Assembly (NCBI GenBank): GCA_045542355.1 | Contig: JAZQKX010000011.1 | Span: 1 to 64,000 of the forward strand | Source: UMGS1532 sp045542355 | GTDB lineage: Bacteria > Bacillota > Clostridia > Oscillospirales > Acutalibacteraceae | DNA length: 64,000 nucleotides | Direction: 5' to 3' | In this document: one piece after another, positions 17,422 to 25,722 of the stretch | Position numbering within the stretch: the stretch's first letter is position 1 | Layout of the letters: every line of letters starts with the position of its first letter | Notes under the pieces: generated by a model | Seen by the model: the letters and a program-made list of their open reading frames with translations, nothing else | Told to the model about the DNA's origin: nothing | Databases searched by the model: none | Position numbers and translations under genes: made by a program

Positions 17422-19008
17422 TTACTTGGTTTTTACGGATTTCACTTTTGACCATGAGGAGTAAATTTTCTTCCCTTTTACGGTTTTGTAGGTGCGTATC
17501 TTTACGTAGTATTTCTTCTTGTTTTTTAGTTCTTTTACGGTTTTTGAGGTGGTACCCTTCTTGACCTGAATATCTTTATAAGAAGAAAACTTAGAGCTGG
17601 TGCTGTATCTGATCTCATATCCCGTAACCTGAGTGGTGCGTTTGCTCCACTTAAGCTTAAATCCGTCGTTTTGACCCTTAAGACTGGTGATTGAGGTTGA
17701 TTTAGGCTTGATTGTGAAGGTCTTTCTAACCATGCCTGTGCCGGAATCGAAATTCACCCAAACATTGTATTCACCAACGTTTTTTCTACCGCTGTCATAG
17801 GAGAGCTCGTAGTCATACAAGTATCCGTTGGTATTGCTGAGGGAGACGGTTGGTTTCTGTTTCTTGCCGTTGTAGGTATAGCTTGTTTTTGAGAGTTTTA
17901 CAGTCGGGACTGTCAAACCAGCCGTCACGCCGTAGGACTTGCTGTCCCACTTAAAATATTTCGATTTGCTGTTGTTATCTTTATAGTGAATAACAAAGTT
18001 CTTATACAGCTTCTTCAGCTTGGAGTTGCCCTTTTTCAAAATTACGGCGTACATATCTCCGTTCACGGCGCCGCTAAGCTTATTATACTCAGCCACAAGG
18101 GCTTGATAGGCTGTGCAGTCGGTGAGGGTCATGGATTGCTTGTGCTTACCCTTCTTTATGCTTTTCTTACAAAGCTTCCAGTATTTTGCATTGGTATTGA
18201 CTATGCTTTTTGCTGCATCCTTAACAGTTTTTCCGATTTGAAAAACGTTGGCATACTGTGAGTCAACGTTGTATTTTTCAAATTCTTCGTAATCCCATTC
18301 ATCCATTTGGATGCCGCCGTAGTCGAACTGGGAAGTGAGCATGTAGTCAGTGAAGGAATGATATACGTTAAAGAAACCGGTATTTGAAGTCTGGCAGTTT
18401 GTTCCGAAATCTATAAGTGAAAAAGTCTGACCGAATATTTCAACACCTTTTTTCAGAGTAGCTTTTGTATCATCAACATCCATACATCCGCAAAAGCCAA
18501 GGTTCCCGTGACCCGAATATTTGAGTATTACGTTGGTTGAGGGAGAACTTTTCTTTACGATTTTGAAAAACTCTATGTAGGCATTTTTCATAGTACCGCT
18601 ACACTTTGAAATGATGTCAGTATTTTTACATTTCACACTTTTTAAGCAGAAGGACTCGCGCCATTTTATATACTTTTCCGTGCCACCTTTTTCGGTAAGA
18701 AGTCCGGTGTCAAAGCCCTGATCCTCGTTCTTTTCCAAGTTATTGGGGAATTTATACAGATTGATGCGGTCTTCCCATATAATAATATCATAAAGGATAA
18801 ATCCCTCTTTGTCCTTAGTTTGTACAGCTTCGAACACACCACCCCAGCCTTCACTGTATTTACCAGTGGCAAAAGAAGTGCGAATCACAACTGCAGGATT
18901 TTTCTTGGATATAACATTGCTGTCTGCTGCAACTGCAACCTGAGGTGCAGTCAAAAGCATACCAAATGTCAACACAAGAGACATTATAACGCTGATTATT
19001 CTTTTCAT
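17422..19008 (-). CDS. Secreted clostripain/caspase-like protein with Ig-like and Fn3 domains
   Basis: 528 residues. A signal peptide is visible (MKRIISVIMSL... ending VAVAA, cleavage near residue 28). The region to about residue 330 has the layout of peptidase family C11: a strand ending in KYSGHGNLGFCG (His167) and a second ending in LIDFGTNCQTSN (Cys205), followed by a YMLTSQFDYGG segment reminiscent of C11 proteins. His167/Cys205 would be the caspase-fold dyad. Residues ~370-440 form an MBG-like beta module (YTYNGKKQKPTVSL, GRKNVGEYNVWV), and ~445-528 a fibronectin-III-like domain rich in Lys/Ser/Thr. No sortase or transmembrane anchor is seen. Proteolytic activity is inferred. Confidence 0.6.
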   Translation of the reverse strand: MKRIISVIMSLVLTFGMLLTAPQVAVAADSNVISKKNPAVVIRTSFATGKYSEGWGGVFEAVQTKDKEGFILYDIIIWEDRINLYKFPNNLEKNEDQGFDTGLLTEKGGTEKYIKWRESFCLKSVKCKNTDIISKCSGTMKNAYIEFFKIVKKSSPSTNVILKYSGHGNLGFCGCMDVDDTKATLKKGVEIFGQTFSLIDFGTNCQTSNTGFFNVYHSFTDYMLTSQFDYGGIQMDEWDYEEFEKYNVDSQYANVFQIGKTVKDAAKSIVNTNAKYWKLCKKSIKKGKHKQSMTLTDCTAYQALVAEYNKLSGAVNGDMYAVILKKGNSKLKKLYKNFVIHYKDNNSKSKYFKWDSKSYGVTAGLTVPTVKLSKTSYTYNGKKQKPTVSLSNTNGYLYDYELSYDSGRKNVGEYNVWVNFDSGTGMVRKTFTIKPKSTSITSLKGQNDGFKLKWSKRTTQVTGYEIRYSTSSKFSSYKDIQVKKGTTSKTVKELKNKKKYYVKIRTYKTVKGKKIYSSWSKVKSVKTK

Positions 19009-19073
19009 CTTAACCTCTCCTCGAACTTTTATATTTATATTTTATCACCCATGAAGTACGGTGTCAACACAAA

Positions 19074-19108
19074 GAAAAAAACACCCCACAGCGGAATGCT
19101 GTGGGGTG
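19074..19108 (-). terminator. Terminator of gap
   Basis: CACCCCACAGC (19082-19092) pairs perfectly with GCTGTGGGGTG (19098-19108). On the minus strand the stem is followed by a run of seven T residues. Confidence 0.92.
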
Positions 19109-19138
19109 AAGCTATACTTTTAGAACTGCTAATTAAAA

Positions 19139-20146
19139 TTAGTTGAGCTCTGCGAAGTACTTAATGGTGCGAACCATCTGGCTGGTGTAGCTGTTCTCGT
19201 TGTCGTACCAAGAAACAACCTGTACCTGATAGGTGTCGTCATCAACCTTAGTTACCATTGTCTGGGTAGCATCGAAGAGTGAGCCGTAGGTGATACCAAC
19301 GATATCAGAAGAAACGAGCTCTTCCTCAGTGTAGCCGAAGGAAGCAGAAGAAGCAGCCTTCATAGCAGCATTGATGCCTTCCTTAGTAACGTCCTTGCCC
19401 TTAACAACTGCTACGAGGAGAGTTGTGGAGCCGGTAGGAACGGGAACACGCTGAGCAGAACCTATGAGCTTACCATTGAGCTCAGGGATAACAAGGCCGA
19501 TAGCCTTAGCAGCGCCGGTAGAGTTAGGAACGATGTTCACAGCAGCTGCACGAGCGCGGCGGAGGTCACCCTTTCTGTGAGGACCAGCGAGTACCATCTG
19601 GCCACCTGTGTAAGCGTGAACAGTTGTCATGATGCCGCTCTGGATAGGAGCATAATCATTGAGAGCCTTAGCCATAGGAGCGAGGCAGTTGGTGGTGCAG
19701 GAAGCGGCAGAGATGATGGTGTCGTCTGCGGTGAGGGTGTTCTCATTAACGCTGTATACAACTGTGGGTAGGTCATTGCCTGCGGGAGCAGATATAACTA
19801 CCTTCTTAGCGCCAGCGTCGATGTGAGCCTGAGACTTAGCCTTAGAGGTGTAGAAACCAGTACACTCAAGAACTACGTCTACGCCGATTTCACCCCAAGG
19901 AAGATTTGCAGCGTCTTTTTCTGCATAGATTTTGATGGTCTTGCCATCTACAGTGATGCTGTCTTCACCAGCAACAACTTCGTGCTCGTAACGACCCTGA
20001 GCAGAATCGTACTTAAGAAGATGTGCAAGCATTTTTGCGTCGGTAAGATCGTTGATAGCAACAATCTCATAACCTTCAGCACCAAACATCTGTCTGAATG
20101 CGAGACGGCCGATGCGGCCGAAACCGTTAATAGCTACTTTTACCAT
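19139..20146 (-). CDS. gap: Glyceraldehyde-3-phosphate dehydrogenase
   Basis: NAD-dependent glycolytic dehydrogenase. The Rossmann start VKVAINGFGRIGRLAFRQ, the active-site motif SAASCTTNCLAP (catalytic Cys), HAYTGGQ, and SWYDNENSYTSQM near the C-terminus are all present. 335 residues from the ATG at 20146, preceded by GGAGG; the longer frame at 20161 starts with a TTG inside that signal. Transcribed alone from a good sigma-A promoter and ended by a strong terminator. Confidence 0.97.
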   Translation of the reverse strand: MVKVAINGFGRIGRLAFRQMFGAEGYEIVAINDLTDAKMLAHLLKYDSAQGRYEHEVVAGEDSITVDGKTIKIYAEKDAANLPWGEIGVDVVLECTGFYTSKAKSQAHIDAGAKKVVISAPAGNDLPTVVYSVNENTLTADDTIISAASCTTNCLAPMAKALNDYAPIQSGIMTTVHAYTGGQMVLAGPHRKGDLRRARAAAVNIVPNSTGAAKAIGLVIPELNGKLIGSAQRVPVPTGSTTLLVAVVKGKDVTKEGINAAMKAASSASFGYTEEELVSSDIVGITYGSLFDATQTMVTKVDDDTYQVQVVSWYDNENSYTSQMVRTIKYFAELN

Positions 20147-20179
20147 GTTAGTAACCTCCAAATAAATTTTTACTTCCCT

Positions 20180-20208
20180 ATTTTAACCAATTTTTTTGAA
20201 AATTGCAA
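20180..20208 (-). promoter_or_regulatory. Promoter of gap
   Basis: Minus-strand TTGCAA (20203-20208) and TAAAAT (20180-20185) are separated by 17 bases, 30-40 bases ahead of the gap start. Confidence 0.72.
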
Positions 20209-20290
20209 GATGTAATAGTGTTTTTTGATAGATTTTTTTATTATTTCTACAAATAACACAAAAAATCCCACATATTTCACACTCAAATAG

Positions 20291-21100
20291 TTAATTTTTT
20301 AACGATTTTCCTCTCAGCTTTGCAAAAATATTTAAGCTTACAGCCGATATTATACCGATGGCAGTTACTATTAGGACTGTTTTAACATCAATATTCGCTA
20401 TGGCGGTGATGTCAAACCCATCTTCGGTCTGAATTGAGAAGAACACCATAACCGCATCGTAAACAACTGTGGCTACAACAAGCAATAGTGACACAGCGCC
20501 CAGTGCTCCCACGGTCTTATTATCTTGCCTTTTAAGCCTTGTGGGCATTTGAGTTTTCAGATTGAGAATCCTTGCAAGATACCATACGGCGGCAGCAGTT
20601 ACTACTGTCTCAGGAACCATATAGGCGGCGTTGTAGCCCAATGAATAGACGAGTCCGTCGCTTGTAGGAATCGACACACCCGCCCAGACGGTACAGCCAG
20701 TTATGACATGGCAGATGTAACGAATTATGCAAACCGCCACAGTACCAACAGTTAATTCACCCGTCTGACCTCCAAATTCATCTCGCAAAAGTCCGCTGAA
20801 ACCCAATATTGTAAAAGCCACTATATAGTCCAGCAGGACTATAGCCACAGCGGCGCCGAATGAAGTAGCATAAGACAGATTACTGACACCCAGCATAAGC
20901 TGAATAACTGCATATACCAAACCGACTGTAAGACCCTTGCCCACCCCATAGCGATAGGCAAAGATAATTATGGGAAGCATTGATACGGCGGTCACCGAGC
21001 CTCCGTAAGGCATGTTTATAATTGGAATCATGCTGAGCACGGTTGCGATTGCCACCATAATAGCTCCCTCGCAAAGCCACATTACTTTAGAATTTTTCAT
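20291..21100 (-). CDS. thiT: Thiamine transporter ThiT (ECF S component)
   Basis: A 269-residue hydrophobic protein with about six helices, resembling the substrate-binding subunit of energy-coupling factor transporters for thiamine. The N-terminal EGAIMVAIATVLSMIPI helix and PYGGSVTAVSMLPIIIFAYRYG are characteristic ThiT/YuaJ sequence. The C-terminal part (residues ~185-269) is longer than usual and holds two extra predicted helices. The ATG at 21100 has AAAGGGG upstream; the frame extends to 21154 without a good signal. A TPP riboswitch with a terminator immediately upstream supports the thiamine assignment. The shared ECF module genes are not in this window. Confidence 0.88.
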   Translation of the reverse strand: MKNSKVMWLCEGAIMVAIATVLSMIPIINMPYGGSVTAVSMLPIIIFAYRYGVGKGLTVGLVYAVIQLMLGVSNLSYATSFGAAVAIVLLDYIVAFTILGFSGLLRDEFGGQTGELTVGTVAVCIIRYICHVITGCTVWAGVSIPTSDGLVYSLGYNAAYMVPETVVTAAAVWYLARILNLKTQMPTRLKRQDNKTVGALGAVSLLLVVATVVYDAVMVFFSIQTEDGFDITAIANIDVKTVLIVTAIGIISAVSLNIFAKLRGKSLKN

Positions 21101-21183
21101 TTTGTTTTCCCCTTTTACATTATTTTGCCCCGCACTTCCCTGCAGTAGAAACACGGGGTAAACAAATTAACATAAATAGATAC

Positions 21184-21214
21184 AAACAAAAAAGCCTTGC
21201 AAATAATGCAAGGC
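21184..21214 (-). terminator. Riboswitch-controlled terminator ahead of thiT
   Basis: GCCTTGCA/TGCAAGGC arms (21194-21201 and 21207-21214) are followed on the minus strand by seven T residues. It lies between the TPP aptamer and thiT, so it is the likely expression platform: TPP-bound aptamer favours termination. Confidence 0.88.
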
Positions 21215-21235
21215 AAGATGTAAATTAAGTATTTC

Positions 21236-21319
21236 TAACATCCCTACGCCGGCATTATCCGTATCAGGTTTATAGGGTTGGAACAATCCTCTCAGCCGAA
21301 TTCTCAGCACCCCTTGTTA
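21236..21319 (-). ncRNA. TPP (thi-box) riboswitch aptamer
   Basis: Read on the minus strand, the segment holds the thi-box signatures in order: GGGGTGC, GGCTGAGA, AACCCT, ACCTGAT, GGATAATGCCGGCGTAGGGA. The P1 stem closes between AACA and TGTT ends. Known TPP riboswitches of this form repress thiamine uptake or synthesis genes when TPP is abundant; here the target is thiT. Confidence 0.96.
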
Positions 21320-21418
21320 ATTTGTTGAGTAAATAATATCACCCTGCAGAGAATTTGTCAAGATTTTTGTAAAAATTTTGGTAATACTAAATACAAAAAA
21401 AGAAAGGATGTTGTTAAA

Positions 21419-22663
21419 ATGAAATTGGAAATAGCTGAAATTAGGGGCTACGAGCTGATGGATTCCAGAGGCAATCCAACGGTAGGAGCAAAAGTTATTC
21501 TAACCTCAGGCGCCGAGGGTTTGGCTTTAGCTCCCTCGGGAGCATCCTGTGGAGTTTTTGAAGCCCATGAGCTTCGCGATGACGACCCTGATAGATATGG
21601 CGGAAAGGGTGTGAAAAACGCAGTAATTAATATCGAGGAGTTGATTGCCCCTAAGCTTCGTGGAATGCACCCTGACCCGAGAAGGCTGGATAAAATTATG
21701 GTTGAGTTAGACGGCACCGACAACAAATCCAACCTTGGCGCCAACGCAATGCTTGCGGTATCCTTAGCAGCGGCAAGAGCGGCGGCGAACGCTATGCACA
21801 TTCCTCTGTTCAGATATCTTGGTGGTTGTGGTGCCATCCGTACTCCTATCCCGATGATGAATGTACTCAACGGCGGGGCTCACGCGGCAAATAATGTGGA
21901 TATTCAGGAATTCATGATTATGCCTGTTGGCGCTAAAAGTTTTTCAGAAGCTCTTAAGATGGGCGCGGAGACTTACCATGCTTTAGGTAAGATTCTCAAA
22001 AGCCGTAAGCTCCTTTCGGGTGTGGGAGATGAGGGCGGTTATGCTCCCAACCTCACCGACGACACCGAGGCTCTGGACCTGTTGGTAGAGGCAATAGATG
22101 CCGCGGGGTATACACAAAAGGAAATAGGAATAGCCTTGGATATCGCCTCCAGCGAATGGTACAAAAATGGAGAATATCATTTACCCAAGCGCAAGGAAAC
22201 CTTGTCATCTGCTCAGTTAATTGACTATATTGAGGGTATTTGCAATAAATACCCAATAATATCCGTCGAAGACGGACAGGCAGAAGAAGATTACGAGGGC
22301 TGGAAACAGCTTACGGGAAGATTGGGAAGCAAAATTCAGTTGGTTGGTGACGACCTTTTCGTTACCAACACAAGGCGATTACAGGACGGTATAGACGGCG
22401 GATATGCCAATGCAATATTGATAAAGCCCAACCAGATAGGAACACTCAGCGAAACTCTTGAGGTGATAGATACCGCCAAACAAAACGGCTACAACACAGT
22501 AATTTCTCACCGTTCGGGAGATACGGAAGACAGCTTTATTGCAGACCTATCGGTGGCGGTCAACAGCGGACAGATTAAGACAGGCGCACCCGCACGAAGT
22601 GAGCGTGTTGCTAAATACAATAGACTACTTTTAATCGAAAGCGAAATTAAAAATTGTTTATAA
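21419..22663 (+). CDS. eno: Enolase
   Basis: Converts 2-phosphoglycerate to phosphoenolpyruvate. The family motifs DSRGNPTV, NGGAHAANNVDIQEFMI, VGDEGGYAPN (proton donor Glu), SVEDG, LVGDDLF, IKPNQIGTLSET (catalytic Lys) and SHRSGDTED are all seen. At 414 residues it is slightly short. The mobile loop reads PSGASCG with Cys44 where almost all enolases carry Thr (GASTG), and SVEDGQAEEDYEGW also differs from the common form, so this is a divergent enolase. It is transcribed alone, outside a glycolytic operon. It could be the only enolase or a paralogue. Confidence 0.92.
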   Translation: MKLEIAEIRGYELMDSRGNPTVGAKVILTSGAEGLALAPSGASCGVFEAHELRDDDPDRYGGKGVKNAVINIEELIAPKLRGMHPDPRRLDKIMVELDGTDNKSNLGANAMLAVSLAAARAAANAMHIPLFRYLGGCGAIRTPIPMMNVLNGGAHAANNVDIQEFMIMPVGAKSFSEALKMGAETYHALGKILKSRKLLSGVGDEGGYAPNLTDDTEALDLLVEAIDAAGYTQKEIGIALDIASSEWYKNGEYHLPKRKETLSSAQLIDYIEGICNKYPIISVEDGQAEEDYEGWKQLTGRLGSKIQLVGDDLFVTNTRRLQDGIDGGYANAILIKPNQIGTLSETLEVIDTAKQNGYNTVISHRSGDTEDSFIADLSVAVNSGQIKTGAPARSERVAKYNRLLLIESEIKNCL

Positions 22664-22774
22664 ATCTTCGTTTATTATAAAATTATTTGCTTTATTTTGG
22701 TTTACAATGCCTCTTTTTTATGGTAAATTAATATTAGAAAAGAGGTATTTACATAATAATCTGCAAATGCTTAC

Positions 22775-22802
22775 TTGACTTATTTCTAATTTGTGGTAAA
22801 GT
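22775..22802 (+). promoter_or_regulatory. Promoter of the sugar isomerase gene
   Basis: TTGACT (22775-22780) and TAAAGT (22797-22802) with a 16-base spacer, about 55 bases upstream of the start codon. The 100 bases before it are AT-rich intergenic sequence with no recognised element. Confidence 0.5.
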
Positions 22803-22859
22803 AATACTTTAGAGTATACCAGTTACTCAAAGAGTGTTTATTTACATGGAGGTAATAAA

Positions 22860-24305
22860 ATGATTGAAAGAAGAAACAAAAGGAATGCTAGAGTTGGTAT
22901 TTTCGCCGTTGCTCACGACACCTACTGGGCTCAGTTTGAGGGACTTCGTGAAAACATTATGGGATACCATGGCGATGCAATTAAGCTGGTAGAAGCCAAC
23001 GAGGTTGAGGTTATCGACTACGGAATGGTAGATTCCAGCATTGGAGCCTACGAAGTGCTTCCCAAAATGAAGGGTGATAATCTTGATATCATCATCTGCA
23101 ACATGGTTACATACGCAACATCCTCGGTTTTCGCTCCTATTGTGCGCGACCTGGATGTTCCTATGATTCTCCTTGCTGTACAGCCTTTATCAGAAATGGA
23201 CTATTCAAAGGCTTGTACCTTTATGCAGTTGGAAAACGACGCTATCTGCTCCGTTCCCGAATTCATCGGCGTTGCCAACCGTCTTAACCGTAAAATTCAC
23301 GATGTGGTTATCGGCTCTCTCTATGGCGACGAATATGTGAAAAACGGTCTGCATGAGTGGTGCGAAATCGCCAAGGTTCTCCACGACCTCAAGGGCGCGA
23401 GAATGGGTCTTATGGGTCATGTTATGGAGGCTATGTACGACATGCACTCCGACCCCACAGCCATCTCCTCAGCCTTTGGTTGCCATGTTCCCCTATTGGA
23501 AATTGAGGATGCAGTTGAGGCTTACGAGGCTGTAACCGAGGAAGAAATCGCCGCTAAGACAGAGGTTATCCGCAAAGAATTCGATATGCCCAACCCTGTC
23601 AGCGACCCTGTAACCGTAAAGCTCACCGACGAAGACCTTTATCAGGCGGCAAAAACCGCAGCTGCTTTGGATAGACTGGTTGATAAATTCCAGCTCACCG
23701 GTCTTGCTTACTACTACGAGGGCAGAGAGAACACCATTCAAAGACTTGTTGCTTCCTCATTCATTCTCGGCAACTCGTTGCTCAACGGCGAAGGTATTCC
23801 CATGTGCGGTGAATATGACATCAAGACCTGTATTGCAATGCTGATTATGGATAGATTGGATATCGGCGGTTCCTTTGCCGAATTCCATCCCTTTGGCTTT
23901 AGCGGCAACTATATCCTTGTTGGACACGACGGTCCTCACCACATCCGCGTAGCAGAAGGTAAACCTGTTGTTCGTAGTCTTCTGAAATACCACGGCAAAC
24001 CGGGTCACGGCGCTTCCATTGAATTTAAACTGAAAGAGGGCCCCATCACTATTTTAGGTATTACCCAGAAGGGCGACGGTTCCTTTAAGTTTGTTATCGG
24101 CGAGGGTGAATCCCAGAAGGGCGCAATTCCCCCAACAGGTAACACCAATACCCGCGGTGTATTCGGCAACGATACCCGTGAGTTTATAAAGCATTGGGTT
24201 ATGGAAGGTCCTACCCATCACTATGCATTAGGTGTAGGTCACCACGCAAAGACTATTAAGAAGATTGCTGACGTTCTTGGCATCGAGGCTGTAATAGTTA
24301 AGTAA
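22860..24305 (+). CDS. L-arabinose/L-fucose isomerase family protein
   Basis: 481 residues resembling the ketol isomerases that interconvert aldo- and ketopentoses or hexoses. The N-terminal Rossmann-like domain (RVGIFAVAHDTYWAQFEGLRE), the central LLAVQPLSEMDYSKA region, an acidic metal-ligand segment (NGEGIPMCGEYDIKTCIAMLI with candidate Glu) and a C-terminal GPTHHYALGVGHHA histidine cluster fit the AraA/FucI fold. Exact sugar is unknown. It stands alone with a promoter and terminator, and no kinase, epimerase, transporter or regulator for a sugar is adjacent, which is unusual for an arabinose or fucose pathway. AAATGGAGGT upstream sets the start. Confidence 0.75.
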   Translation: MIERRNKRNARVGIFAVAHDTYWAQFEGLRENIMGYHGDAIKLVEANEVEVIDYGMVDSSIGAYEVLPKMKGDNLDIIICNMVTYATSSVFAPIVRDLDVPMILLAVQPLSEMDYSKACTFMQLENDAICSVPEFIGVANRLNRKIHDVVIGSLYGDEYVKNGLHEWCEIAKVLHDLKGARMGLMGHVMEAMYDMHSDPTAISSAFGCHVPLLEIEDAVEAYEAVTEEEIAAKTEVIRKEFDMPNPVSDPVTVKLTDEDLYQAAKTAAALDRLVDKFQLTGLAYYYEGRENTIQRLVASSFILGNSLLNGEGIPMCGEYDIKTCIAMLIMDRLDIGGSFAEFHPFGFSGNYILVGHDGPHHIRVAEGKPVVRSLLKYHGKPGHGASIEFKLKEGPITILGITQKGDGSFKFVIGEGESQKGAIPPTGNTNTRGVFGNDTREFIKHWVMEGPTHHYALGVGHHAKTIKKIADVLGIEAVIVK

Positions 24306-24315
24306 TATAAACGGC

Positions 24316-24346
24316 ACAACCCCCTCGTCTGAGGGGGTTGTTTTTG
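24316..24346 (+). terminator. Terminator of the sugar isomerase gene
   Basis: CAACCCCCTC (24319-) pairs with GAGGGGGTTG (24331-24340) across a four-base loop, followed by TTTTTG, ten bases after the stop codon. Confidence 0.9.
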
Positions 24347-24359
24347 TTTAATTATTTGG

Positions 24360-25613
24360 TTAGTGCTGAATTTTAGCGGTATTTTCGGTTATTGCCTCAA
24401 AGACATAGCCGTTGTTGTTTCCGTAGTCTATGATTTTTTGAAGCGCTTTTGCGGTTGTCTTTTTTGCTCCGCTATCGTGCATTAAAACTATATTGGTACG
24501 CTTCTTGGAGAGTCCGTCAATAGTATTATTGACAATCTTTGTTTTGCTAACATTATAGCCCGATGCATCACCGCTATCTATATTCCAGTCAAAATATGTA
24601 AAGTCCTTTTTCGTCAGCTTTTTGGAAAGCTTTTTCATTATGCCGTAGGAATAATTACGGCTTACCGTGTTGCTGGTGCCACCCGGAAAACGCATAAACT
24701 TTGCATCATAGCCAAAATCTTTTTTGATTTTCTTATAAAGCTTATTGTGATACTCCATATAAGCAGATGTAGACTTATATATCTTGCTGTAATCGTGGGA
24801 ATAATTATGTATTGCCAGAGTGTGTCCCTCGTCGATTATACGCTGTATTATAGGCTTTTGTTCTTTCTTATAATTCACTATAAAAAATGTGGCTTTGATA
24901 TTGTTTTGCTTTAAAGTATTAAGCACATTTGAGGTTACATCGCTGGGACCGTCGTCAAAGGTAAGATAAATCTTGTTTTTCTTTGAGGCTTTATATTTCG
25001 GACTCTTAATCTTTACGCTCTTAACCTTGGAATAATCGCTGTATACCCTGCCGTTTTTTGTTTCCTTAAAGGCGCGGATACGGACATAATACCTCTCCTC
25101 CGCCTCGAGACCTCTTACTGTTTTAGAAAGCTTTTTGTTATTCTTTATGGTTTTATATTTGAAACTCGCGAAATCTTTGCCTATGCTGTATTCCAAACGG
25201 TAGCCGTCGGCTTTTTTATTCCTTTTCCACTTAGCACAAAAGCGCATTGTGAAATCCGATTTTGGTTTTTCCAACTGAACAGTCTTGGGACAAATTATGA
25301 ATTCAGAAGTTCTGCTGCCTATAAAGGCATTTATGCCTTTAATAGTTATTTTTGCCTTTCCATATTTCCTGTTGTCGGTATATTTCAGGGTATAGTCCTT
25401 GCCCTCTCGCAGTTTTTCACCCTCGTATTCCAAAGTTACTTTGGGTTTAAGCTTTTCGCCTGTATATACAACGCTTTCCTTATGGGAGATATTGCAATCC
25501 TTTATGGATATTTTTACAGGCTCGGTTTCACCGCCCGATGCAAAAACAGGATGATGGCACATCAATACCATCAGCACCGACATTAATACCGCCGCAATTC
25601 GCTTAATTCTCAC
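24360..25613 (-). CDS. Secreted polysaccharide deacetylase with Ig-like and Fn3 domains
   Basis: A NodB-fold carbohydrate esterase (CE4) behind adhesion-type modules. From a GTG at 25613 (AGGA eight bases upstream) the protein begins with a signal peptide ending near VFASGG. An MBG-like beta domain (VVYTGEKLKPKVTLEYEGEK) and a fibronectin-III-like domain (YYVRIRAFK, VKSVKIK) follow. The catalytic domain shows TFDDGPSD, HNYSHDY, RFPGG, DWNIDSGD and VLMHDSG, the five CE4 motifs including the metal-binding Asp-His-His. Peptidoglycan or a cell-surface glycan is the probable substrate. An ATG at 25622 is an alternative start. Confidence 0.85.
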   Translation of the reverse strand: MRIKRIAAVLMSVLMVLMCHHPVFASGGETEPVKISIKDCNISHKESVVYTGEKLKPKVTLEYEGEKLREGKDYTLKYTDNRKYGKAKITIKGINAFIGSRTSEFIICPKTVQLEKPKSDFTMRFCAKWKRNKKADGYRLEYSIGKDFASFKYKTIKNNKKLSKTVRGLEAEERYYVRIRAFKETKNGRVYSDYSKVKSVKIKSPKYKASKKNKIYLTFDDGPSDVTSNVLNTLKQNNIKATFFIVNYKKEQKPIIQRIIDEGHTLAIHNYSHDYSKIYKSTSAYMEYHNKLYKKIKKDFGYDAKFMRFPGGTSNTVSRNYSYGIMKKLSKKLTKKDFTYFDWNIDSGDASGYNVSKTKIVNNTIDGLSKKRTNIVLMHDSGAKKTTAKALQKIIDYGNNNGYVFEAITENTAKIQH

Positions 25614-25638
25614 GCAAATCATCCTATGAAAAAATTTC

Positions 25639-25672
25639 AAGGCAGACAAGCGTAAAACCTGTCTGCCTTTTT
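25639..25672. terminator. Terminator after the ABC exporter operon
   Basis: AAGGCAGACA (25639-25648) pairs perfectly with TGTCTGCCTT (25660-25669). A direct T-run follows on the plus strand, and on the minus strand a six-T run begins four bases after the stem. By position it ends the minus-strand ABC operon. Confidence 0.7.
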
Positions 25673-25722
25673 ATGATACCAAAAACTGTTTGATATTTCA
25701 ACATAAAACCATGAAATACTTA

